This document shows, one piece after another, positions 17,674 to 26,056 of a stretch of 64,000 bases of DNA (position 1 is its first letter; each line of letters starts with the position of its first letter). The DNA is from Sorangium cellulosum So0157-2. GTDB taxonomy: Bacteria; Myxococcota_A; Polyangia; Polyangiales; Polyangiaceae. The translations under genes were made by a program, and so were the position numbers. The notes beneath the pieces were generated by a model. The model ran no database searches and was not told the DNA's origin. It saw only the letters and a list, made by a program, of their open reading frames with translations. The stretch is taken from positions 868,001 through 932,000 of the forward strand of contig NC_021658.1 of NCBI RefSeq assembly GCF_000418325.1, written 5' to 3'.

Positions 17674-17961
17674 TCAGACCGGCGCGCCTGTCGGCTCGAC
17701 CGGCGCAGGCTCGGGCGGCGCCGGCTCGTCGGGCGCGGCGGCGGTGCCGCGGCGCTTTGGGCGGAGCCTCCGCAGGGCGTTGCGGAACGAGGTGGCGCTG
17801 AAGCGGCGCTTGGCCTCGGGCATGTCCCAGCAAGCGTTGACGCCGGCGGCGCGCGCCTCGTTCCCGAGCAGCGTGGCATACGTGACGATGGAGTTGCGGA
17901 GCACCATCGCCTCTTCCCGGTTCCGCAGGCCGAGGATGCCGAGCAGGTCGCGGCCGCTCAC
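17674..17961 (-). pseudogene. C-terminal part of the preceding hypothetical protein, after an in-frame TAG
   Basis: This 95-codon stretch is in the same frame as the gene ending at 17962 and starts directly after its TAG. It reads VSGRDLLGILGLRNREEAMV, then RNSIVTYATLLGNEARAAGV and ALRRLRPKRRGTAAAPD, a continuous helical protein sequence with an Ala/Pro-rich tail ending in TGA. No ribosome site is visible before its first GTG, so it looks like the severed end of one longer ~288-residue protein rather than a separate gene. Confidence 0.5.
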
Positions 17962-18540
17962 CTAGTCGAGCAGGGCGCTGCCCTCGCGCGGGAAGTCCTC
18001 GGTGAGGCCGACGGGCGCGAGGCGGGCCTGGTGCTGCTTGGCGAGCCGGAGCAGCATGGCGAGATCGCTGGTCTCCTCGGCGAGCGTGCCGCTCGTGTTC
18101 ACGTCGGCGAACTGCTCGGCGACGTCCGGCTCGAACGCGGACGCCTGGTCGGCGAACGCCTTGAGCCGCGCGCGCCACGGCCGGCTCGCCTTGATCACCT
18201 GGTCGATGGGCCGCACCTGGTAGGCGCCGGTCCGCTTGCCCTCGCCGAACCAGAGGTTCGCGGTGTCGAGCAGCTGCATGGCGCCGCGGAGCAACGCGCG
18301 GCGCTCGGGACGGTAGGCCGTGCTCGCGAGCGCCGCCTCGTACTGGACGACGGCCAGGTAGAGGTCCCGGAGCTCCGTGAGGGTGATCGAGATGGGTTGG
18401 CTCGGCTCCATGACCTCGCGGACGATGCGGTCGATCTCGGGCCGCGCCGCATCGAGGAGGGCCTGAAACTCCGCGGGGGTCACGACCGCGCGGGTCTCCT
18501 TCAGGACCGTGTGCTGCTCTTGCGACAATTCAATTCCCAT
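17962..18540 (-). CDS. Hypothetical helical protein, probably truncated by TAG
   Basis: ATG at 18540 follows a strong GGAGGTAGGTTC ribosome site. The 192 residues are helical and charged (MGIELSQEQHTVLKETRAVV, TLTELRDLYLAVVQYEAALA, AEETSDLAMLLRLAKQHQAR) with no signal peptide, membrane segment or recognised family. The stop is TAG at 17962-17964, and the same frame continues for another 95 codons of protein-like sequence, so the original product was probably about 288 residues. Its upstream region is a 22-bp tandem repeat. Role unknown. Confidence 0.6.
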   Translation of the reverse strand: MGIELSQEQHTVLKETRAVVTPAEFQALLDAARPEIDRIVREVMEPSQPISITLTELRDLYLAVVQYEAALASTAYRPERRALLRGAMQLLDTANLWFGEGKRTGAYQVRPIDQVIKASRPWRARLKAFADQASAFEPDVAEQFADVNTSGTLAEETSDLAMLLRLAKQHQARLAPVGLTEDFPREGSALLD

Positions 18541-19145
18541 GAACCTACCTCCAATGGGGTGGCGAGCGGGCAGGCGTAGCACGACGCCAGAGCTCGCAGC
18601 GCTCCAGGCGTGCTCCGGCGATCCGGAGAGCACGGTTGTGCCGCCGCGCAGCTATGCCGGCGCGCCCGGGGAGCGCCCCAGCGGGACGGGGCGCACACCC
18701 AGCGGACCGCGGAGCGCGGCCAGCGGGCCGGGAGCGCGGCCAGCAGCGGCGAGACGGCCGGGAATCGTGTCAGCAGGTCCGAGGAGCCGTACCAGCAGGT
18801 CCGAGGAGCCGTACCAGCAGGTCCGAGGAGCCGTACCAGCAGGTCCGAGGAGCCGTACCAGCAGGTCCGAGGAGCCGTACCAGCAGGTCCGAGGAGCCGT
18901 ACCAGCAGGTCCGAGGAGCCGTACCAGCAGGTCCGAGGAGCCGTACCAGCAGGTCCGACGAGCCGCACCAGCAGCTCCGGGGAGCCGTACCAGCAGCTCC
19001 GAGGAGCCGTACCAGCAGGTCCGAGGAGCCGTACCAGCGGGTGCCGGCACGCCTCCCGGGGCTGCTGGGGAGTCGCCGGGGAGGTGCTGGCGGCGTTCGG
19101 GGCGTTGCTGGCAGTCGACCTGGCCGAGGCGCGCGACAGCCTTCG
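18541..19145. other. 605-base gap occupied mainly by a VNTR
   Basis: The gap between two minus-strand genes holds the 22-bp tandem array (separate entry), flanked by GC-rich sequence with short CAGCGGGCCGGGAGCGCGGC-type duplications at about 18720-18745. All frames are open through the array because 22 is not a multiple of three; those frames are repetitive and not taken as genes. The promoter of the gene at 18540 must lie in the first 230 bases. Confidence 0.5.
18771..19034. repeat. 22-bp tandem repeat, 12 copies (VNTR)
   Basis: Twelve head-to-tail copies of CAGCAGGTCCGAGGAGCCGT plus AC run from 18771, eight of the first copies identical, three variant copies at 18947, 18969 and 18991, then one canonical copy and a decayed thirteenth. 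The unit is close to two helical turns. It has no spacer, so it is not a CRISPR array. Confidence 0.9.
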
Positions 19146-19859
19146 CTACGGCTCGATCGCTCGTGGCGGCGCCGCTGCCGGCGCTCCGAACGCGTAGGAC
19201 ACGCCCACCTCGGCGCGGAAAGGGACGAACGGGGGCGGCTTGAGGGCGTGGGTGGAGCGATAGCCCGCGCGCAGCCCGACCTCGAAGCTCGAGCCGATCG
19301 ACAATCCGAACGCGAGGCTCGCGTCGAGGTAGCCCCCCGCGGGCGCATAAAAGCCGTCGCGAATGCCCGCGTAGGTCGCGCGCGCGCGCTCGCTCGCCGC
19401 GATGTACGTGCTCAGGATCGCCGTGTACTCCACCTCCAGCGCGATGAACCAACCGCGCTCGAAATACCCGCCCGCGAGCCCGGGGTGCGCGCCCACGCTC
19501 ACGAACTGGAACGTCTGGTTGTCGCCCGTCTGCACCGGCAGCCCCAGGCGCCCGGCGAGCCCCCAGCCGCCGCGCTGCACGAGCATCGCGCGCGCCGCCG
19601 GCTCCAGGCGGAAGGAGTCGAGCTCCGGCACGAGGAAGACCGGCAGCGTCAGCCCGATCTCGAGGTCGAGGCGGCGCACGAGCCGTTCCATCGGGATCGC
19701 GCGCCCGTAGGCGAGCTCCAGGGCGGGCGCGGAGTTCCAGCCGAGATTGACGTGCGTCGCGTTCTCCTGCTCCCCTTGATACCCGCTGATGGGCGCGGCC
19801 GACGCGACCGCGGAGAGCGCCGTCGCGGAGATCGCCGCGGCGAGGGCGGCGGCCCTCAT
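19146..19859 (-). CDS. Secreted outer-membrane beta-barrel-like protein
   Basis: The 237-residue protein begins with a signal peptide (MRAAALAAAISATALSAVAS, cleavage after ASA-A). The rest alternates short amphipathic strands and turns (LDLEIGLTLPVFLVPEL, GWFIALEVEYTAILSTYIA, FEVGLRAGYRSTH, AEVGVSYAFG), the pattern of an outer-membrane beta-barrel with the C-terminal strand near the end. No specific family was recognised. ATG at 19859 overlaps the TGA of the lipoprotein hydrolase upstream (ATGA), so the pair is one operon, suggesting a shared envelope role. Confidence 0.65.
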   Translation of the reverse strand: MRAAALAAAISATALSAVASAAPISGYQGEQENATHVNLGWNSAPALELAYGRAIPMERLVRRLDLEIGLTLPVFLVPELDSFRLEPAARAMLVQRGGWGLAGRLGLPVQTGDNQTFQFVSVGAHPGLAGGYFERGWFIALEVEYTAILSTYIAASERARATYAGIRDGFYAPAGGYLDASLAFGLSIGSSFEVGLRAGYRSTHALKPPPFVPFRAEVGVSYAFGAPAAAPPRAIEP

Positions 19860-20839
19860 CTCGCCCCCTCGTAGGCGCCGAGATGGGCGCGCAGGACCTC
19901 CATGACACGATCGGGGTGCTTGTTCACCCAGCCGTGGTCCTCGCCCTCGACGCGGACGAGCTTGACGTCGCAAAAAAGAGGGGCATGGCGGCGCTCTTGT
20001 TGCTCGAACCCGATGACGGTGTTGATCGTCGTTCCGATCAGGGTCACCGGCTTGCAGAAGCGATCGAGGCCGGAAGAGAAATCGAAGTCCCACTCGCCGT
20101 CCGTCTTCGCCGAGCCCTGCAGGTCGCGCATCGCGCGCGCGCCCAAGCGGAACGCCTTGAAGTTGTCGGGATCGTCCGGGTCTTCGTAATACCCTGGCTG
20201 TGACCAGCCCTGCCCCAAGGACAGCAGGAAGTCTGCGCGCGCGTCTCCGTCGGGGCTCATGGCCCATTCGGACCAACCGAGATCGTTCAGCCCCTCGGCG
20301 GTGAGGCCGAACGTGAAGAGCTCGGTCTCGTTCGCGATCGACGCGTTCAGGAAGCCCGGCTCGCTGAGGACGGCCTCTCCGACGCGGTCGGGGTGCCGCT
20401 GGATATAGAGGGCCGCGTACATGGCGCCCCACGAATGCCCGAACAGCGTGACCGGCGCGTCGGGGGAGAAGCGCTGGACGAGCTCGTGGAGATCCGCCGC
20501 GTACGTCTCGGCGGTGAAGTCCGAGGAAGGGACGCGCTCCGAGAGGCCGGTGCCTCGCTGATCCCAGTGGACGACGAAGTACCGCTCGGAGAGCGCGCCG
20601 AGGCCGAGCATGCCGCGCATGTCGCCGCCGGGGCCGCCGTGCAGCGTGATGAGGGTGGGGTTCTTCGGGTCGCCTTGCGTGCGGAGGTGAATGCGGGCGC
20701 CGTCGCGGAGGGTGAAGCGAGGCAGCGCGTCGTCCTCCGCGACCGTCCTCGGGACGAGGTTCCCCGGCGCGTCCGGATCCAGACAGCCCGAGGCGAGCAC
20801 GACGCACGCGAGGCAAGAGCGGCGGGCGAAGGAGCGCAT
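19856..20839 (-). CDS. Alpha/beta-hydrolase lipoprotein, prolyl-aminopeptidase-like
   Basis: From ATG at 20839 the 327-residue protein has a lipoprotein signal (ACVVLASGC, lipobox LASGC). The hydrolase core shows HGGPGGDMRG (oxyanion region), YFVVHWDQRGTGLS, the nucleophile elbow GHSWGAMYA and the terminal GEDHGWV with the catalytic His. HGGPGG plus DQRG-GxS is typical of the proline iminopeptidase (S33) subfamily, so an exported aminopeptidase or esterase tethered to a membrane is likely. The frame is open further upstream but lacks a signal there. It is followed by, and overlaps, the beta-barrel gene. Confidence 0.82.
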   Translation of the reverse strand: MRSFARRSCLACVVLASGCLDPDAPGNLVPRTVAEDDALPRFTLRDGARIHLRTQGDPKNPTLITLHGGPGGDMRGMLGLGALSERYFVVHWDQRGTGLSERVPSSDFTAETYAADLHELVQRFSPDAPVTLFGHSWGAMYAALYIQRHPDRVGEAVLSEPGFLNASIANETELFTFGLTAEGLNDLGWSEWAMSPDGDARADFLLSLGQGWSQPGYYEDPDDPDNFKAFRLGARAMRDLQGSAKTDGEWDFDFSSGLDRFCKPVTLIGTTINTVIGFEQQERRHAPLFCDVKLVRVEGEDHGWVNKHPDRVMEVLRAHLGAYEGAR

Positions 20840-20914
20840 GACCGGAGCGTACGGACCCGGGCCGCCCTCGGCATTGTGCCGCCACGCCAATCGATTGTCC
20901 GGCGGCGCCTCCGG

Positions 20915-22000
20915 CTACGCCACCGAGCGCCGCTCGCGGAGCTGGCCCGGCGTGCTCCCCGTCCACCGCCGGAACGCTTTGTAGAACGCGCTCACATCGG
21001 AGAAGCCCACCAGCGCGCCGATCTCCGCGAGCCCGATGGCGGGATCCTCCAGATAGCGCAGCGCGAGCTCTTCGCGGGTCTTCTCGACGAGCGCTCGGAA
21101 GGGAAAGCCGTCCTCCGAGAGGCGCCGTTGCAGCGTGCGCGCGCTCAGCCCGAGCCGCTTCGCCACGGTCGTCAGCCTGGGAGCGCCGCCGTGCAGCTCG
21201 AGGGCGAGCGCGTGCCGCGCGCGCTCCACGAGGCTCGCCTGGGCGGGGGGGAGCTTTTGCACGAGGAGGGCGGCGTGGCGATCGAGGACGGCGCAGAGCT
21301 CGGGGGCGGCCCCCTTCATCGGCGTCGCGAGCGCCGCGCGCGGGAGGACGATCGCGTCGCCGGGCGCGCGAAATCGGATCGGACAGGCGAAGATCCGGGT
21401 GTACGTCTCGAGCTCGGCGCAGCGCGGGTGACGGAATTGGATCGAGGAAGGCGACCACGGCGCGGCGGCGAGCGCGCGGAAGCGCAGGACGATGTTCGCG
21501 AAGCCGAACTCGGTCGCGACGCGGTGCGGGGCCGCGCCGGGGACGTGCTCCCGAACGAGCCGGGCCTCCGCGCGATCGACCTGAAGGACATGGCGCACGG
21601 CCGTGCTGATGACGGCGAAGTGCCGCGAGAACCTCTGGAAGGCGTCGCCCACCGTGTCGCTCGACGCGACGACGAAGTCCATCACGTCCCAGTGGCCGAT
21701 CGAGAGCGCCTCCGCGGCGCGGAGCCCGACGCCCGGATCGCCGGCCCTCTCGACGACATCGTCCCAGAGCGCGATCCACCGGCGATAGGAGAGCCGGAAG
21801 TCGGGGTTGCGCAGCTCCTCCGGCGCGAGCCCGTGCGCTCGGGCGATCGAGCTCGCGTCGATCCCGGCAGCCTCCGCGGCTCCGAGCACGCTCCGCAGCG
21901 CCTTCACGCCGACGCTGAGCGTGCGCTCGCCCTCCGCCTTCGCGAGCGGGTCGAGCCCCCGGCGAGAGCTCACGAGGCGGGACTGCGCGACGCTTCCCAT
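20915..22000 (-). CDS. AraC-family transcriptional regulator
   Basis: The 361-residue protein has the layout of the OruR/ArgR-like AraC group: an N-terminal ~200-residue 'Arabinose-binding-like' domain (RSVLGAAEAAGIDASSIARA, SIGHWDVMDFVVASSDTVGD) and a C-terminal double HTH (LTTVAKRLGLSARTLQRRLS and IGLAEIGALVGFSDVSAFYK), ending FRRWTGSTPGQLRERR as usual. It lies 75 bases upstream of, and in the same direction as, the lipoprotein hydrolase/barrel operon, which is its likely target. The effector is unknown. The ATG at 22000 has a weak ribosome site. Confidence 0.9.
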   Translation of the reverse strand: MGSVAQSRLVSSRRGLDPLAKAEGERTLSVGVKALRSVLGAAEAAGIDASSIARAHGLAPEELRNPDFRLSYRRWIALWDDVVERAGDPGVGLRAAEALSIGHWDVMDFVVASSDTVGDAFQRFSRHFAVISTAVRHVLQVDRAEARLVREHVPGAAPHRVATEFGFANIVLRFRALAAAPWSPSSIQFRHPRCAELETYTRIFACPIRFRAPGDAIVLPRAALATPMKGAAPELCAVLDRHAALLVQKLPPAQASLVERARHALALELHGGAPRLTTVAKRLGLSARTLQRRLSEDGFPFRALVEKTREELALRYLEDPAIGLAEIGALVGFSDVSAFYKAFRRWTGSTPGQLRERRSVA

Positions 22001-22074
22001 GGATCGATGTTGCGGGATTGTAACGTCATCGGCGTTCCAGAGGTGTAGAGCGCGCGCCCGAGGTACAGGCCATG

Positions 22075-25000
22075 TCACTGGCGCCCGCGGCGGCGCGCCA
22101 GGATCTTCTCCGCGGCGGTGAGCGGCCGTCCTTCCGGCGTCGCTCCTGGCGCCCGAGCCTGGTGCGCTCCCTGGGACGGCGCGGAGCGAGGCGCCGCGGC
22201 CGACCCAGGTTGCGCCGTCGAGCCAGGTTGCGGCGCCGACCCAGGTTGCGGCGCCGCCCCAGGTTGCGGCGCCGACCCAGGTTGCGGCGCCGCCCCAGGT
22301 TGCGGCGCCGACCCAGGTTGCGGCGCCGCCCCAGGTTGCGGCGCCGACCCAGGTTGCGGCGCCGCCCCAGGTTGCGGCGCCGACCCAGGTTGCGGCGCCG
22401 CCCCAGGTTGCGGCGCCGACCCAGGTTGCGGCGCCGCCCCAGGTTGCGGCGCCGACCCAGGTTGCGGCGCCGCCCCAGGTTGCGGCGCCGACCCAGGTTG
22501 CGGCGCCGCCCCAGGTTGCGGCGCCGACCCAGGTTGCGGCGCCGCCCCAGGTTGCGGCGCCGACCCAGGTTGCGGCGCCGCCCCAGGTTGCGGCGCCGAC
22601 CCAGGTTGCGGCGCCGCCCCAGGTTGCGGCGCCGACCCAGGTTGCGGCGCCGCCCCAGGTTGCGGCGCCGACCCAGGTTGCGGCGCCGCCCCAGGTTGCG
22701 GCGCCGACCCAGGTTGCGGCGCCGCCCCAGGTTGCGGCGCCGACCCAGGTTGCGGCGCCGCCCCAGGTTGCGGCGCCGACCCAGGTTGCGGCGCCGCCCC
22801 AGGTTGCGGCGCCGACCCAGGTTGCGCCGTCCACCTCGCCGCCGCCCCCCCGGCCGCCCGCGCCTGCCCCCCCTCCCGCGCCGTCCTCGCCCGCTCCCGC
22901 GCCGACAGCAGCGCCCCCACCGTCTCGCCCGCGCCGGCCGCCGCCTCCTCCTCCGCTCCCCACCGCCGCACCCGCAGCCGCTCCCCGGCCCGCGCGGCCC
23001 ACGCCCACGCCGCCTCCGGCAGCGCGAGCCGCCGCGCCGCCACCGCGAGCAGCAGCGCGAGCGCCGCCAGGCCCACCAGCCCCGGCGTCGCGTCCCGGTA
23101 CGCGAACCGCCTCGACGCCCGGTCCTCGAAGATGCCCGCCAGCGTGTCGCGCCGCTTGCCCCCGGTAAACTCCGCGATCCGTCCGAGCAGCGACAGATCG
23201 CTGCCCGTCGGGCGCAGCTCCTCGCCGGCGGTCATCGCCGCCCCCGTCGTCCCCACGGCCTCCCCCGTCAGCTCGTCGCGCGCCACCGCCACGTAGGTGC
23301 CCGGCCGCGACAGCGGCAGCGTCGCCGTGTACGCCCCCGCGCCCGTCGCCTCGAGCGGGAGCTCCCGCGAGAAGCCGTCCGGCCCCGCCACGTGCACGAC
23401 CAGCCGGCGGAACGACTGCGCCCGCCCGTCGTCGCCGATCACGCTCGCCCGCACCGACAGCTCGCCCCCCGACGCGTCCGCCTCGAGCCGCACGCGCGGA
23501 TCCTCCGCCTTGCGCGCCACGTCGCGCGCCGCCTGCGCGATCATCCGCGCCGCGCCCGGCCAGCGCGTCCACGCCGCCCCCCAGCGGCCCTTCAGATCGC
23601 TCGTGAACGCCGCGGCCCGGCCGAGCCCCGCCGACCACGCCGCGAGCACCGGATCCCCCTCCGGCCCGGACAGCAGCACCGTCGACCGGCCCTTCGGGAC
23701 CGTCACCACGTAGCCCCCGAGCGGCGGCGCCTCCCCGAACGGCACGCCGGCCGTGATCGACGACGGCGCGCCCAGCGCCACCTGGAACGGCTCCTCCACG
23801 ATCGCGCTCCGCGCCGCGAGGATCGTCTCCTGCGTGAACACCGCCGGCAGCCGCCCCGCGTCCTCCACCAGGTAGAAGCGGCCGCCGCCGAGGCGCGACA
23901 GCGCCTCCAGCTCCGGCACGTCGCCGCCCTGGCCCAGCGCCACGACGCTCGTCGTGATCCCGCGGCGCATCGCCGCCCCCACCATCGCGCGGCACGGCCC
24001 CATGTTCTCCGCGTCCGACCCGTCGGCGAAGAGCAGCACGTGCTTCAGGTTCGTGGCCTCCCGGTCGAGCGCCCGGTACGCCGCGTCGAGCGTGATGTCG
24101 ACGTAGATCCCGCCGCCGCCCGGCCCCACGGCGCGGATCGCTTTGTCGATCGCCGCCTTGTCCGCCACCGGCCCGAGCGGCACGCTCCACCGCACCGCCG
24201 TGTCGACGTGCGCGACGCCGAGCCGGTCGCCGGGGCCGAGCAGCGACGCCGACCGCGCGGCGGCCTCGTTGGCGAGCTCGAGCTTCGTGTGCGCGCCGGC
24301 GCTCGCCGCCATCGAGCCGGAGATGTCGATGCCGATCACCTCGGCCAGGCTCGCCCGCCGGCGCTCCTGCTTCAGATCGAACGAGACGGGGGAGACCTCC
24401 TCGAGCGGCGTCCGCGCGTAGCCGCCCGGCCCCATGCTCCGGTCGCCGCCCATCAGGATCAGGCCGCCGCCGAGGTCGCGCACGTAGCTCGCGAGCGCCT
24501 CGATCTGGTTCGGCGACAGGTCCGCCGCGCGGAGGTCGCTGAGCACCACCACGTCGTAGCCGGCGAGCTCCCCGAGGTCGGCCGGGACGCGGTCCAGGCC
24601 GCCCTCGTCCACCCGGAACGCGCCGTCCGCGAGCGCCCGCGCGATGAACGCGCCCTGCCCGGCGTCGCCCTCGAGCACGAGCGCGGACGCGGCCCCGCGC
24701 ACGCGCAGGAACGCGCTCGCCGCGTTGTCCTCGGCGGCCTCGTCGAGCCGCGGATCCTTCGCGGTGATCTCGACGTCGTAGCGGTGCAGCCCCGGCCCCG
24801 GCGCCTTCTCGCGGATGCGCAGCACGTCCTCCCCGGCGGCGATCGAGGCGTCGGCGCGGGCGATGAGCTCGCCGTCGCGGCGCAGGCGGATCTCGACCTC
24901 GGCCGGCGACGGCGACGAGGTGACGAGCCGCAGATCGAGCGCCTCGCCCTCGTCGGCCCGCGCGGGCGCGCGGAGGGCGACCACGCGGACGTCGGGGACC

Positions 25001-25671
25001 CTGCGCTGCTCCAGCGGGAGCACGTCGATCGGCAGGCCGGCGGCGACGGCGGCCGCGGCCGCGGCCATCGTGTCGCCGCGGGTGGCGACCCCGTCGGTCA
25101 GCAGCACGACGCGCGCCGCGGAGTCCGGCGGCACCTCGGCGAGCGCGCGCCGGATGCCCGCGGCGAGGTCGGTCCCGTCGCGGCCGAGCGCGACCCGCTG
25201 CGGGGCGGGGAGCTGCGAGCGCGGGCGCGGCGGATCCTCGGTGGCGGCGCCGGCGGCGAACGCGATGGTGGCGATCCGGTCGTCCTCGCGCATGCCGAGC
25301 TCGGCGACGGAGAGCTCCTGCGCGACGCGCTTGTCGGCGTTCGGCACGAGGTCGATCGAGCGGCTGCGATCGATCGCGAGCAGGACGGTGAGCCGGTCGA
25401 GTGGCCGGCCGATCTCCGGGCCGGCCACGGCCATGGCCGCGGCGAACGCCGCGAAGGGCATAAGGAGATCCCCGAGCCGCGTGCGCCACGCCCCCTGCCT
25501 GCGGGCGTACGGCGACGCGAGCGCGAGCGCGAGGACCCGGAGCGCGACGAACGACGTTGCGCCCGCCGCGAGCAGCGCGCCCCAGGGCCGCGCGAGCCGG
25601 AGCTGCGCGCCCGAGAGCAGCCCGCACCAGGCCAGCCCCACGTAGAGCGCCGGAAGCGCGCCCGCGAGCAT
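22075..25671 (-). CDS. Membrane VWA/glutamine-amidotransferase-like protein with a long PQPG repeat tail
   Basis: The 1198-residue protein has N-terminal membrane helices, a first VWA-like domain (LTVLLAIDRSRSIDLV), a class-I glutamine-amidotransferase-like region (YDVVVLSDLRAADLSPNQIE, GGGLILMGGDRS), a second VWA with a good MIDAS (IGIDISGSMAAS), a C-terminal helix near 960 and then about 35 hexapeptides alternating GSAPQP and GAAPQP (nucleotides about 22200-22830) before a basic end. This is the 'BatB-like' group found beside BatA and DUF58 genes. ATG at 25671 cuts into the first helix: the frame continues upstream to a CTG at 25800 that has GGAGG five bases before it, so the true start may be that CTG. 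Confidence 0.8.
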   Translation of the reverse strand: MLAGALPALYVGLAWCGLLSGAQLRLARPWGALLAAGATSFVALRVLALALASPYARRQGAWRTRLGDLLMPFAAFAAAMAVAGPEIGRPLDRLTVLLAIDRSRSIDLVPNADKRVAQELSVAELGMREDDRIATIAFAAGAATEDPPRPRSQLPAPQRVALGRDGTDLAAGIRRALAEVPPDSAARVVLLTDGVATRGDTMAAAAAAVAAGLPIDVLPLEQRRVPDVRVVALRAPARADEGEALDLRLVTSSPSPAEVEIRLRRDGELIARADASIAAGEDVLRIREKAPGPGLHRYDVEITAKDPRLDEAAEDNAASAFLRVRGAASALVLEGDAGQGAFIARALADGAFRVDEGGLDRVPADLGELAGYDVVVLSDLRAADLSPNQIEALASYVRDLGGGLILMGGDRSMGPGGYARTPLEEVSPVSFDLKQERRRASLAEVIGIDISGSMAASAGAHTKLELANEAAARSASLLGPGDRLGVAHVDTAVRWSVPLGPVADKAAIDKAIRAVGPGGGGIYVDITLDAAYRALDREATNLKHVLLFADGSDAENMGPCRAMVGAAMRRGITTSVVALGQGGDVPELEALSRLGGGRFYLVEDAGRLPAVFTQETILAARSAIVEEPFQVALGAPSSITAGVPFGEAPPLGGYVVTVPKGRSTVLLSGPEGDPVLAAWSAGLGRAAAFTSDLKGRWGAAWTRWPGAARMIAQAARDVARKAEDPRVRLEADASGGELSVRASVIGDDGRAQSFRRLVVHVAGPDGFSRELPLEATGAGAYTATLPLSRPGTYVAVARDELTGEAVGTTGAAMTAGEELRPTGSDLSLLGRIAEFTGGKRRDTLAGIFEDRASRRFAYRDATPGLVGLAALALLLAVAARRLALPEAAWAWAARAGERLRVRRWGAEEEAAAGAGETVGALLSARERARTAREGGQARAAGGAAARWTAQPGSAPQPGAAPQPGSAPQPGAAPQPGSAPQPGAAPQPGSAPQPGAAPQPGSAPQPGAAPQPGSAPQPGAAPQPGSAPQPGAAPQPGSAPQPGAAPQPGSAPQPGAAPQPGSAPQPGAAPQPGSAPQPGAAPQPGSAPQPGAAPQPGSAPQPGAAPQPGSAPQPGAAPQPGSAPQPGAAPQPGSAPQPGAAPQPGSAPQPGSTAQPGSAAAPRSAPSQGAHQARAPGATPEGRPLTAAEKILARRRGRQ
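22200..22830 (-). repeat. 18/36-bp coding tandem repeat (GSAPQP-GAAPQP)
   Basis: About 35 copies of an 18-base unit (CCAGGTTGCGGCGCCGAC alternating with the GCC-ended form) give a strict Ser/Ala alternation, so the true period is 36 bases. It is near-perfect at the DNA level, suggesting recent expansion or gene conversion. Confidence 0.9.
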
Positions 25672-25797
25672 CCAGGCGAGCAGGATCGGGCGGCGGAGCG
25701 CACCCTGTCGGACGGCGAGGCGCAGCAGCGCGGCGAAGAGGAGCGCGCCGGCCAGCGTGGCGACATGGGGCAGGGCGCGCAGCGCGGCCGCCGGGAT

Positions 25798-25810
25798 CAG
25801 GGAGGCCTCC
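25798..25810 (-). promoter_or_regulatory. GGAGG Shine-Dalgarno followed by a possible CTG start
   Basis: On the minus strand GGAGG (25810-25806) is followed after five bases by CTG (25800-25798), in frame with the VWA protein. It would add 43 residues with a complete hydrophobic helix (VATLAGALLFAALLRLAV). An in-frame TGA lies about 15 codons upstream and no ATG, GTG or TTG lies between. Confidence 0.45.
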
Positions 25811-26056
25811 GTTCGGTCCGCATGCGGTCGTGCCGCAGTAAATCATCTTTGCGGCGCTCCGGGGATGCCGCTTCGGCGGGTGTGGCCGAGTGCCCCATCG
25901 GGGCAGCCGTGCGGCGTCCCTGTCGGTTTCGAGCGCGTACCCGGCGGCGCTTTGGCCCCGCCTGTTCACATTTCCATGTTTGTCCAAGATGGCACGTTGT
26001 CTGCTTCAGCGCGGGCACGGTGCGGCGTGGCCGCGCAGCAGGGGGCAGGAGAGATC

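Noticed and set aside
18771..19034. CRISPR array
   Set aside because: Units are contiguous with no unique spacers and no cas genes are present.
20915..25987. A single 1690-codon minus-strand frame continuous with the AraC gene
   Set aside because: Only the part up to 22000 has AraC features; the rest is a shadow of the VWA gene, including a TWVGAA repeat artefact.
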